A DNA stretch of 64,000 nt, taken from positions 372,001 through 436,000 of the forward strand of contig NZ_FNFF01000005.1 of assembly GCF_900100315.1 (NCBI RefSeq), in the 5' to 3' direction. A model generated the notes under the pieces. It searched no databases and was not told where the DNA came from. It worked only from the letters and a program-made list of their open reading frames with translations. Source of the DNA: Streptomyces indicus. GTDB taxonomy: Bacteria; Actinomycetota; Actinomycetes; Streptomycetales; Streptomycetaceae. Shown in pieces: positions 16,530-24,165 of this stretch. The first letter of the stretch is position 1. Every line of letters begins with the position of its first letter. Both the position numbers and the translations under genes were made by a program.

Positions 16530-16659
16530 GGACCGTAAATTTCCCCCACTTGTGCGTCAAGGGCCCTGACAGAGTTGCTCCGGACACCCGTCCGTCACGG
16601 GTGGGTGATGTCCGGCGCGGTGATGTCCACGTCGTTGATGACCTTGCCCTTGCGGTCTC

Positions 16660-17562
16660 CTACGCGAAGTCCCCCGCCCACTCCGCCTGCCGGTCCTGCG
16701 TTCCCGCGCGCACGGAGCAGGCGTCCCCGCGTGCGTTCCGTTCGCCCGCGTCGTGCCCGTACTGCGCGGCGAACACATGCTCACCGGCCGGGACGGTGCG
16801 GCCCGGCTTGAGCGTCCAGCGGTACAGGAGGCCGCCGTCGTCCTGCGGGCGGACCGTGACGTCGAAGTCCTCGGCGGGCAGGGAACGCCAGTTGCCGGTG
16901 TCGGCCGGGTGGCCCGCGGCGGACAGGCGCATCTCGACGGTGAGGGCGGTCAGGGGCTCGCGCGCCTTGACGGTGACGGTGCTCTGGCTCCAGAACGCGT
17001 TGTCGTCGGCGTCGACGGCTCCGTCGGCCCACAGGAGTTCGGCCGCGGGTACGGTCCTCGGCCCGTCTCCGGCGGACCCGGCGGACTCGGAGGACCGGGT
17101 GCCGCCCGCAGGCGGCGCGCTGTCCCGCTCCGTGGGCGAGGTGCCGCCCGTGGCCGGCTGCTCGCCCGGGCGCCGCGTGGACGAGGCGCTCGGGTGCCCG
17201 GAGGGCGAGGGCGCAGGGGTGGTGCGGTCGGGCCGGGCGTCGGGGCTGGTGGCCACGGTGCGCGGACCGGGTTCGGCGTCGCGGACCGCGGACGCCACGC
17301 CGTACCCGCCGAGCGCGACGGCCGAGGCCACCGCGGCCGTGGCGCCCACGACCCGCAGCCAGGGAGCCGCCCCGCGGCGCTCGCGCCGGGCGGCGGACCG
17401 GGCCGAGGGGTCCGTGGCGGCGGCCATGCCACGCTCGACGCGCGCCAGCATGCGCGCGCGGTCGGGCTGGTGGGCCGCCGCCGCATCGCGCAGCCGCCTG
17501 CGCAGCGCTTCCTCGTGCGACGGCCCGTCGTGCATGTGCCCGTCCTTCGGCGATCCGCCCAT
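16660..17562 (-). CDS. Membrane partner of SigE-family sigma factor (putative anti-sigma or sensor)
   Basis: A 300-residue single-pass membrane protein. The ATG at 17562 shares one base with the sigma factor stop (TGATG), so the two genes are translationally coupled. A cytoplasmic N-terminal segment of about 70 residues (EEALRRRLRDAAAAHQPD) precedes one membrane helix at about 78-97. A Ser/Thr/Pro-rich linker (about 105-180) and a compact extracellular domain (about 182-300) rich in Trp and aromatic residues follow. The layout fits a sensor that holds or modulates the sigma factor. No zinc-binding HX3CX2C anti-sigma motif is present, so the anti-sigma role rests on position only. Confidence 0.7.
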   Translation of the reverse strand: MGGSPKDGHMHDGPSHEEALRRRLRDAAAAHQPDRARMLARVERGMAAATDPSARSAARRERRGAAPWLRVVGATAAVASAVALGGYGVASAVRDAEPGPRTVATSPDARPDRTTPAPSPSGHPSASSTRRPGEQPATGGTSPTERDSAPPAGGTRSSESAGSAGDGPRTVPAAELLWADGAVDADDNAFWSQSTVTVKAREPLTALTVEMRLSAAGHPADTGNWRSLPAEDFDVTVRPQDDGGLLYRWTLKPGRTVPAGEHVFAAQYGHDAGERNARGDACSVRAGTQDRQAEWAGDFA

Positions 17563-18110
17563 CAGTGCTGCCCTCCCGCGTCCGCGACCGTCATCCGGAT
17601 GCGGTGCAGGACCTGTTCGCGTCCCAGGGCGCGCTGGAGCTCCGCCATCCCCTTGGACGTCTGGCTCTTCACGGTACCCACCGAGATCCCGAGGGCCTTC
17701 GCCACGTCCTTCTCCGACAGGTCGAACCCATGGCGCAGGACCACGCAGGCCCGTTTGCGGAAGGGCAGCAGGCGCAGCGCCTCCTGCACATCGACCACCG
17801 CGGGTATGTCCGGGTCCTCGCTGCGCTCGCTCTGACCGGACCAGAACAGCGTCATCCGGCGCCGTTCGCGCACCGCGCTGCGGATCCGGGCGCGCGCCAT
17901 GTTGGCGACGACCCCGCGCGCGTAGGCCGCCGGATGGTCGGCGGCGCGCACCCGGTCCCAGCGGTGCCACAGGGCCAGCAGGGCGTCCGCGGCGAGGTCG
18001 TCCGCGCCGTCCGCGTCACCGGTCAGCAGGCGGGCGAGGCGGGACAGTTCGGCGTAGTGCGCCTCGAAGAACGCATGGAACTCCGCTGCCGCGTCGGTCG
18101 GTTCGTCCAC
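17562..18110 (-). CDS. SigE-family ECF RNA polymerase sigma factor
   Basis: A 182-residue extracytoplasmic-function sigma factor. Region 2 lies at about residues 10-75 (FEAHYAELSRLARLLTGD onward) and region 4 at about 105-165, with the helix-turn-helix DLSEKDVAKALGISVGTVKS. I chose the GTG at 18110, since GGAG sits 5 bases upstream of it; another GTG at 18116 overlaps that ribosome site. The family's members often regulate cell-envelope or secreted-enzyme genes. It directs RNA polymerase and is coupled to the membrane protein that follows it. Confidence 0.9.
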   Translation of the reverse strand: MDEPTDAAAEFHAFFEAHYAELSRLARLLTGDADGADDLAADALLALWHRWDRVRAADHPAAYARGVVANMARARIRSAVRERRRMTLFWSGQSERSEDPDIPAVVDVQEALRLLPFRKRACVVLRHGFDLSEKDVAKALGISVGTVKSQTSKGMAELQRALGREQVLHRIRMTVADAGGQH

Positions 18111-18333
18111 GCTCACTCCGCGCCTCGGGGCCGGCGCCCACCGGCCGCCCTCACCCCAGCACGGCGTACGAAATCCCGGACGCCGTATGTGATTCCGAAC
18201 GGTGCACGGTATGAGGGGAGCGTGAAGGCGGTCAACCGGCAGGGGAGGCTTGCCCCTGAACGCCCCTTTCCGCACCTGCGCGGCACCCGACCCGCACGGG
18301 CTCCGGTGCCGCGCAGCAGCCGGTCAGCCGAGG

Positions 18334-19635
18334 TCAGCCGATGCGGCCCGCTCCGGCCCCGCGCCCCACGACCCACGGCACCGCACGCGCCGGGTCCACC
18401 CGGGCCCGCAGCTCGGGCGTCCACCCCGCGCCCTCGCGCAGCTGCTCCGTTGGGAACTCCGCGTTGTGCACGGCGACCAGGTCGGTCGGGGCCCCGTTGA
18501 CCAGGTTGCCCTCCGCGGTGACCGGGGCGTCCTTCCACTTCTTCAGGATCCGTCCGGCGCTCACCGACGGCGGCAGCGTGAACGCGTTCTTCTCGGCGAC
18601 CAGTTGGGAGTCCAGTCCGATGCCGAGCGCGTACGCATACGGCTGCTGCTCGGTGACGAGGTAGTGGTTGTTGTACGTGTCCACCTGGCCGAACCGCACC
18701 CGCGGCGCCCGCTCCACCACCCCGTGGAAGAGGTTGTGGTGCAGCGTGACCTTGAGCTTCCCGGCATCGGTGGCCCCCGCGCTGTCGCTGTTGCCGATCA
18801 TCAGGGTCTTGTCGTGGTCGCGGAACACGTTCCAGGACGCGGTGACGTGGTTCGCGCCGCGCACGATGTCGAGCAGCCCGTCGTGCTGCTGGTAGATCTC
18901 GCCGTAGTACGAGGGCAGCGTGGCGTCCGGATAGCGGCCGTCGGTGAACGTGTTGTGGTCCAGCCAGACATGCGTGGACCCGTACACCACCACGGCGTCG
19001 TACTCGGAGTTCCACGCGCCGGTGGCGCCGTCGGTCGGGTCCCACTGCGGGAAGCAGTCGAGCGGGGCCTCGAAGGTGAGGTTGCGGACGATGACGTTGT
19101 CCACGCCCTTGATCTGAAGGCTCGCGCCGTGGATGGCGGGCTTGCGGCCCACGCCGATGAGGGTGGTGTTGGCGGGCACCTGCACGGTGATCGCCTCGGC
19201 CTGGCGCGCGGCGGACGCGGCCCGCAGCTCCTCCTGGGGTCCGCTGACGGGCCGGTCCAGGCCCCAGACGGCCGGGTCGTAGTCGGCGAGGTACCGGTCG
19301 AAGTCGTAGCCCTCGGCCGCGAAGGCCGCGCACCCCGCGGCGGTGGCGTCCAGGACGCCGCGCACCTTGATGATCTTCGGGGCGTCGCCGGCCTCGGCGA
19401 GTGCGGCCCGGAACTCCTCCCAGGTGGACACCGTGTACACGTGCTCGGCGGCGGCCGCCGAGCCGCCCGTGGTGCCGGACCCTTCGGAGGCCCAGCCGTC
19501 GCCCGGGCCGAGCGTCCGGCGGGCCGGGTCCTTGGCGGCGGGCGCGCCGTCCGGCGCTCCGGCGAGTGCGGTGCCCGGTGTGGCGAGCAAGGCGAGGACG
19601 GTGCAGGCGGCGAGTGCCGCGGTGGATCTGCGCAT
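18334..19635 (-). CDS. Secreted pectate lyase, PL1
   Basis: A 433-residue secreted enzyme with a Sec signal peptide (about residues 1-24, ending ALAG). The PL1 parallel beta-helix carries the characteristic VWLDHNTF (about 222-229), a second HNLFHG segment, and the calcium/substrate-region motif RAPRVRFGQVDTYNNHY (about 315-331). It cleaves polygalacturonate by beta-elimination. ATG at 19635 follows GAAGGGG. It is the last gene of the pectin block, 32 bases downstream of the acetylesterase gene, and is probably co-transcribed with it. Confidence 0.92.
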   Translation of the reverse strand: MRRSTAALAACTVLALLATPGTALAGAPDGAPAAKDPARRTLGPGDGWASEGSGTTGGSAAAAEHVYTVSTWEEFRAALAEAGDAPKIIKVRGVLDATAAGCAAFAAEGYDFDRYLADYDPAVWGLDRPVSGPQEELRAASAARQAEAITVQVPANTTLIGVGRKPAIHGASLQIKGVDNVIVRNLTFEAPLDCFPQWDPTDGATGAWNSEYDAVVVYGSTHVWLDHNTFTDGRYPDATLPSYYGEIYQQHDGLLDIVRGANHVTASWNVFRDHDKTLMIGNSDSAGATDAGKLKVTLHHNLFHGVVERAPRVRFGQVDTYNNHYLVTEQQPYAYALGIGLDSQLVAEKNAFTLPPSVSAGRILKKWKDAPVTAEGNLVNGAPTDLVAVHNAEFPTEQLREGAGWTPELRARVDPARAVPWVVGRGAGAGRIG

Positions 19636-19667
19636 GGTCAGGCCCCTTCCGGCCAGGTGATGCAGGG

Positions 19668-20477
19668 TCAGGCCGCTTGCGGCCAGGTGATCCAGGACTC
19701 GGGCACGGCGTCGTCGAGGCGGCGCAGCTCGCGCGGCCGCAGCACGTCGTGGTCGTGCAGCGCGCGGGCGGCCAGGCGGGCCACCTCGATGGCGCCGAGC
19801 GGATTGAAGTGGGTGTTGTCCTGTTCGGTGGCGGTCCAGTTGAAGTACTTCTTCGTCTCCTCGAGGCCGAGTCGCTGCCACAGGGCGAGCGATGCGGCCT
19901 GGAGGTCGAGGAGGGAAACGGCTTCGCGGGCGGCCAGGTCCCGCATGGCGGCCGGGTAGTCGCCGTGCGTGGACGTCGCGTTCCCCGCGGTGTCGAAGCG
20001 GCGGCGCTCCACGGAGGTGGCGAGCACCGGCCGTGCGCCCCGCTCGCGCGCCCCGGCCACGTACTGCCGCAAGCGGTCCTGGTACGAGGACCACGGCTCC
20101 GTGTAGCGGGCGGGGTCGGCGGACTTGGCGTCGTTGTGGCCGAACTGGATCAGGAGGAGATCGCCGGGGCGGATCGCATCCAGGACCGGCGTCAGCCGGC
20201 CCTCGTCCAGGAAGGACTTCGAACTGCGGCCGTTCACCGCATGGTTGGCGACCTCGACGCCGCGGTGCAGGAAGAACGGCAGGGCCATGCCCCATCCGGT
20301 CTCGGGCGCGGCCTCGGCGTCCTTCTGTGCGGCGGTGGAGTCGCCCGCGAGGAACACCGTGCGCGCCCCGGCGGGCCGGGCGACGGCGGCCGGGGCCGCG
20401 GCCGCCGCGAGGGGAACCCCCGCGAGGGCCGCGACCACCCGGCGGCGCGTGGGCGCGCCGCCGCGGGAGCCACTCAC
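19668..20477 (-). CDS. SGNH esterase, rhamnogalacturonan acetylesterase type (CE12-like)
   Basis: A 269-residue secreted hydrolase. The GTG at 20477 overlaps the solute-binding-protein stop by 4 bases. A Tat-like leader (TRRRVVAALAG, about residues 9-19) is followed by SGNH block I FLAGDSTAAQ (about 40-49), block III QFGHNDAK (about 108-115) and block V DNTHFNPLG (about 230-238). The family removes acetyl groups from rhamnogalacturonan or xylan. It follows a sugar-binding lipoprotein and precedes a pectate lyase, so a role in de-acetylating pectin before lyase attack is likely. Confidence 0.88.
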   Translation of the reverse strand: MSGSRGGAPTRRRVVAALAGVPLAAAAAPAAVARPAGARTVFLAGDSTAAQKDAEAAPETGWGMALPFFLHRGVEVANHAVNGRSSKSFLDEGRLTPVLDAIRPGDLLLIQFGHNDAKSADPARYTEPWSSYQDRLRQYVAGARERGARPVLATSVERRRFDTAGNATSTHGDYPAAMRDLAAREAVSLLDLQAASLALWQRLGLEETKKYFNWTATEQDNTHFNPLGAIEVARLAARALHDHDVLRPRELRRLDDAVPESWITWPQAA

Positions 20478-21814
20478 TGGTTGCGCTGCTTCCACTCGGC
20501 CTGCGCCTCGTTGAGCTGCTCGGCCAGGGTGTCCAGGAACTCCTTGGCGGACATCTTGCCGAGCAGGACCTTCTGGAAGTTCGGCTCGTTGTCGGCCTTG
20601 GAGATGGTGTTCCAGTCGGGCAGGTAGTACGGCAGCTGCACGATCTTGATGGTGGACTCGTTCAGCGCCTCGGCGGCCAGCTTGGTCGCCTCCGCCTCCT
20701 GAACCCAGCTGTCCTTGGCCGCGTCGTTGTTGGACGGGATCGCACCGGCCGACTCGTTCCACTTGCTGTTGGACTCGTGGCCGACGGCGAACTCGATGAA
20801 CTTCCAGGCGGCCGCCTTGTTCTTGCTCGCCTTGAACAGGGCGAGCCCGTCGACGGGGTTGGACACCTGGACGCGGGTGCCGTCCGGCTGCGTCGGGTTC
20901 GGGATGCCGCGGAACTTGCCGTCCAGCGCCTTCACGTGGTCCTGGTACGAGCCGAGGTTGTGGCTCAGCATGCCGATCTGGCCGCTGTCCCACTGGGCGA
21001 CCATCTTCTTGAAGTCGTTGTTGACGTCGGCCGAGGGCGTGGTCTTCTTGTACAGGCCGACGTACTTCTCCAGCGCCGCCACGTTCTTCGGGTCGTTGAC
21101 GGTGGTCTTGTCGCCGTTCCAGAACTCGGTGATCCCCGACTGCCCGTACGTCGCGTCCAGGGCCTGCGCGATCGAGCCCTCGCCGCCGCGGATGGTGTAG
21201 CCGAACCGGTTCTTGCCGGCGTCGGTGAGCTTCTCGGCGGCCTCGTAGAACCTGTCCCAGTCCGTGGGTGCTTCGAGCCCGGCCTCCTCGAAGAGGTCGG
21301 TGCGGTACCAGAGCGTCCCGTTGTTGGCGGAGGTCGGCAGCGTGAACAGCTGCTTGCCGCCGCCCGCGGCCCGGACGCTCTCCACCATCGCCGGGTTCAG
21401 CTTGTCCTTGAGCGGGCTCTTCGCAAGCCGCGAGTCGAGCGGTTCGACGGCGCCCTGGGCGGCGATGCCCGCGAGCATCGCGGTGCCGAGGCCGCCGACG
21501 TCGGGGGTGCCGCCGCCCTGGATGGTGGTGTCGTACTTGGACTGCACGTTCTCGGCGGGGATCCCGACGTAGTTGACCTTGATGTCGGGGTTCGCCTTCT
21601 CGAAGTCGGCGATGATCTCCTTCCAGACGTCGGTGCGGACACCGCCGTTGTTGTCCCAGAAGGTGATCTCGCCCTTGCCCGACCCTTCATCGCCCTTGGC
21701 GGCGGTGCCGCTGCCGTCGTCGCCGCAGGCGGTGGCAGTCAGGGCGAGCGTGGCGGTCAGGGCGATCAGTGCCGCGGCGCGGCGGGTGCCGCGGGTGCGT
21801 GGCTTGGAGAACAT
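20474..21814 (-). CDS. Extracellular sugar-binding lipoprotein of ABC transporter (family 1)
   Basis: A 446-residue lipoprotein. The signal peptide ends in the lipobox TATAC (Cys about residue 31), and the mature protein is a MalE-like family 1 solute-binding protein. The signature-like segment ENVQSKYDTTIQGGGTPDV (about 83-101) is typical. No permease lies next to it. The only permeases of matching (CUT1) type in the window are those at 27716 and 28624, 6 kb upstream on the same strand. The system would therefore take up pectin- or hemicellulose-derived oligosaccharides with an ATPase (MsiK in Streptomyces) encoded elsewhere. Confidence 0.88.
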   Translation of the reverse strand: MFSKPRTRGTRRAAALIALTATLALTATACGDDGSGTAAKGDEGSGKGEITFWDNNGGVRTDVWKEIIADFEKANPDIKVNYVGIPAENVQSKYDTTIQGGGTPDVGGLGTAMLAGIAAQGAVEPLDSRLAKSPLKDKLNPAMVESVRAAGGGKQLFTLPTSANNGTLWYRTDLFEEAGLEAPTDWDRFYEAAEKLTDAGKNRFGYTIRGGEGSIAQALDATYGQSGITEFWNGDKTTVNDPKNVAALEKYVGLYKKTTPSADVNNDFKKMVAQWDSGQIGMLSHNLGSYQDHVKALDGKFRGIPNPTQPDGTRVQVSNPVDGLALFKASKNKAAAWKFIEFAVGHESNSKWNESAGAIPSNNDAAKDSWVQEAEATKLAAEALNESTIKIVQLPYYLPDWNTISKADNEPNFQKVLLGKMSAKEFLDTLAEQLNEAQAEWKQRNQ

Positions 21815-21840
21815 GTCGGCTCTTCTCTCGTGGTTGCTAC

Positions 21841-21920
21841 GGGGTTGTGGGGTGCTTGGGGGTGTGGGGTGCTTGGGGTGTGGGGTGCGGGGTGCTGTGG
21901 AGTTGTGGGGTGCTGTGGGG
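21841..21920. repeat. G-rich tandem repeat, GTGGGGTGCT-like units
   Basis: About seven imperfect units built from TGTGGGGTGC fill the gap between the pectate lyase-esterase stop and the lipoprotein start. The plus strand carries many runs of four or five G, enough for G-quadruplex folding. That strand is the template for the minus-strand genes, so it could slow polymerase. No gene is present here. Confidence 0.7.
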
Positions 21921-23930
21921 TCAGTGGTCGCGGTGCGGGGCCCAGCCGTCCGTGCCGCGCAGGTAGTCGTCGACTTCGAAATCGGCGGCCTGGGCGTCGG
22001 TGAGCTGCGGCCGGTCCGCGTTGACCGCGGCGCCGGGCCCGTACGTGCGGTACTCGGCGAACCGGGCGTCGCGCCAGGAGAAGCCGCTCATGTCGGTCCA
22101 CGGCGCGGACTTGATCGCGGCGGGCAGCTCGGTGTCGCGGAACAGCACCTGGCCGATCGCGTCGGGGTTGCCGCCCGGGTGCCAGGGCCGGCCGAGGTGG
22201 AAGGTCCCCGCGGGCGCGTCGCTGACCACCTTCGAGTCGGTGATCAGGAAGCCGTACGGGTTGTCCTTCCAGGTCGAAGGGGCGGTGATGTAGCCGTTGT
22301 TGGAGTCGGAGCCGCGGCTCAGGGCCTTGATGAGCGAGTCCTCGATCACGGTGGTGGCGCGGCCGTAGAGGAAGTCGACGTCGCCCTCGACGTACGAGTC
22401 GTGGACGTAGACCCGGGCGATCCGGTCGAGCGCCGGGGTGTCGGTCATCAGCGTGTCCTGGTTGCCGAGGAAGGCCACGTCCTCGAAGTGCACCCGGTCC
22501 CCGGTGGTCTTCACGGCGAGCGCCTGCTCACCGGGGAGCTCGTGCGCGGCCTCGTCGAAGTCGTTGGCGAAGGTGAGGTGGCGGGCGTACACGTCGCTGC
22601 CCTCGATGAACACGGTGGCGCTGCCCGATGACCCCTGTGTGCCGCCGCCCGGCTTCGGCTCGCCGGAGGCCGTGTCGAAGACGATGCGGGTGTCGGAGCG
22701 CCGCTTGCCGGTGCCGACCAGCGCGATGTGCGAGCGGTCCCGCGGGATGCGCACCTTTTCGCGGTACGTGCCCGGGGCCAGGCGGACCGTGACGCGTCCG
22801 TCGTTCCCGGCCGGCACGGCGTCCACGGCGGCCTGCACGGTCGGGTAGTCGCCGGGAACGTGCAGCGCGGTGTCCGTGCCGATGGTGCGCTGCGGCCCGG
22901 AGTGGCGCTCCACGATCCTCGGCACGGAGGCGGCCTTGTCGAGCCGGTACGGGTAGAAGTCGCCCGGCTCGAAGGCGGCGCCCCACTCGTCGTGGCGTCC
23001 GGTGGTGTCCTTCAGGACGGAGCCGCGCTGCACCAACTCCGCGGTGGCGTCCGCCTGGTAGGGGTGCTGCACGCCGTCGTAGTAGCTGTTCTCGATGACC
23101 ATCTTGGTGCGGCCGCGCGACCAGTTGCCGTACGTCCACACCGGGTCCGCCGCGTCGAGCGGCGCCTTCAGATAGTTGTTGTAGAGGTGGGCGTAGGCCG
23201 CGTTGTCCACGGACGGGTTGCGCTGCTTGGTCTGTGCGAACAGGTTGTGGTCGATGGTGATCTGCGTCTTGACCTCGGTCGTCCAGCCGAGGCCGAAGGT
23301 CTTGTTGTTGTTCTCGAACCGGTTGTAGGAGACGGTCACGTACTCGCTGTCCTTGCGGATGTCGAGCTGGCCGTCGCAGATCCGCGAGAAGCGGTTGTGG
23401 TCGATCCAGACGTGGTGGACGGTGTCCATCTGGATGCCGTCGAAGTCGGTGTCCTTGCAGTCCCAGTTGCCCTCGACCGCGGAGTCGCGGATCGTGAGGT
23501 TGCGGATGATCACGTTGTGCGTGCCGGGCTTGAGGTTCAGCTCGCCTTGTACGAGTTCGCCGCTGGTCCCGACGCCGACGATGGTCTTGTCGGAGGCGAC
23601 GGTGATCTCCGCGCCGAAGGGCTCGGCCTTGATGCTGCCGGCCACGCGGATGATGTAGGGCTCGGCGGCGGCCGCGTAACGGGCAAGGGACGCCTGGTCG
23701 GTGACGGTGACGACCTTGCCGCCCGCGCCGCCGGTGGTGCCGCCTTCGAGCGAGGCGAAGCCGTGCGGGGTGTCGGACCAGGTGTGTGCCGTCGGCGGCG
23801 CGGGCGCGGTGTCCGCGGCCGGGGAGCCGTCCGCCGCCTGCGCCGGGGTGACCAGGGCTGCCACGAGTCCCGCGAGGACCAGAGGCACGGCTCTGCCGTG
23901 CAAGCGCTTGCTATGGAGGGTGTGCGTCAT
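21921..23930 (-). CDS. Secreted pectate lyase (PL1)-pectin methylesterase (CE8) fusion
   Basis: A 669-residue secreted protein with two catalytic domains. A Sec signal peptide (about residues 1-32, ending AQA) is followed by a PL1 domain (about 50-330) with VWIDHNRFSRICDGQLDI (about 170-190) and NNNKTFGLGW. A CE8 domain (about 345-660) then carries FLGNQDTL (about 480), DSYVEGDVDFLYG (about 500-512, catalytic Asp) and LGRPWHPGG (about 580). De-esterification and lyase cleavage of the same pectin chain would thus be joined. ATG at 23930 follows AGGAGCCGCC. GCAAGCGCTTGC, a perfect 12-bp palindrome of the LacI-operator type, lies just inside the coding start (23900-23911). Some actinobacteria encode similar fusions. 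Confidence 0.9.
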   Translation of the reverse strand: MTHTLHSKRLHGRAVPLVLAGLVAALVTPAQAADGSPAADTAPAPPTAHTWSDTPHGFASLEGGTTGGAGGKVVTVTDQASLARYAAAAEPYIIRVAGSIKAEPFGAEITVASDKTIVGVGTSGELVQGELNLKPGTHNVIIRNLTIRDSAVEGNWDCKDTDFDGIQMDTVHHVWIDHNRFSRICDGQLDIRKDSEYVTVSYNRFENNNKTFGLGWTTEVKTQITIDHNLFAQTKQRNPSVDNAAYAHLYNNYLKAPLDAADPVWTYGNWSRGRTKMVIENSYYDGVQHPYQADATAELVQRGSVLKDTTGRHDEWGAAFEPGDFYPYRLDKAASVPRIVERHSGPQRTIGTDTALHVPGDYPTVQAAVDAVPAGNDGRVTVRLAPGTYREKVRIPRDRSHIALVGTGKRRSDTRIVFDTASGEPKPGGGTQGSSGSATVFIEGSDVYARHLTFANDFDEAAHELPGEQALAVKTTGDRVHFEDVAFLGNQDTLMTDTPALDRIARVYVHDSYVEGDVDFLYGRATTVIEDSLIKALSRGSDSNNGYITAPSTWKDNPYGFLITDSKVVSDAPAGTFHLGRPWHPGGNPDAIGQVLFRDTELPAAIKSAPWTDMSGFSWRDARFAEYRTYGPGAAVNADRPQLTDAQAADFEVDDYLRGTDGWAPHRDH
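23900..23911. promoter_or_regulatory. LacI-type palindrome near the start of the lyase-esterase gene
   Basis: GCAAGCGCTTGC is a perfect 12-bp palindrome with the central CG typical of LacI-family operators, 19-30 bases inside the coding region. Coincidence is possible in GC-rich DNA. No LacI regulator gene is in the window. Confidence 0.3.
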
Positions 23931-24004
23931 GGCGGCTCCTCAAGGGGGGTGACGAAGCAGGCGGTGCTGTATTGGGAGAGCAAGGAGGAAAGCTGAGGCG
24001 CCCG

Positions 24005-24165
24005 CAGGGTCAGGCGCGGACAGGGGGCCCTTCGGGATCAGGCGCGGGGGCGGCTCCCTGAGGGCTCAGGCGTGGAGCCGGCCCTCTGAAGGGTCAGGCG
24101 TGGAGCCGACCCCCTGACGGGTCAGGCGTGGATCCGGAGCTCGGTGCACGATCAGGCGCGGATCC
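24005..24165. repeat. Six-unit tandem repeat, 28-bp period, at end of GH43 gene
   Basis: The core TCAGGCG occurs at 24010, 24038, 24066, 24094, 24122 and 24152, with spacings of 28, 28, 28, 28 and 30 bases. The last copy includes the real GH43 stop codon (24152-24154), and the 24122 copy still resembles the coding end (GGATCCGGAGCTCGGT). The array fills most of the 221-bp gap before the lyase-esterase gene. It looks like repeated duplication of the gene's 3-prime end followed by drift. No gene is seen in it. Confidence 0.75.

Noticed and set aside
24005..24165. Tandem array considered as a CRISPR
   Set aside because: Units are contiguous with no unique spacers, decay along the array and derive from the GH43 gene end; no cas genes.
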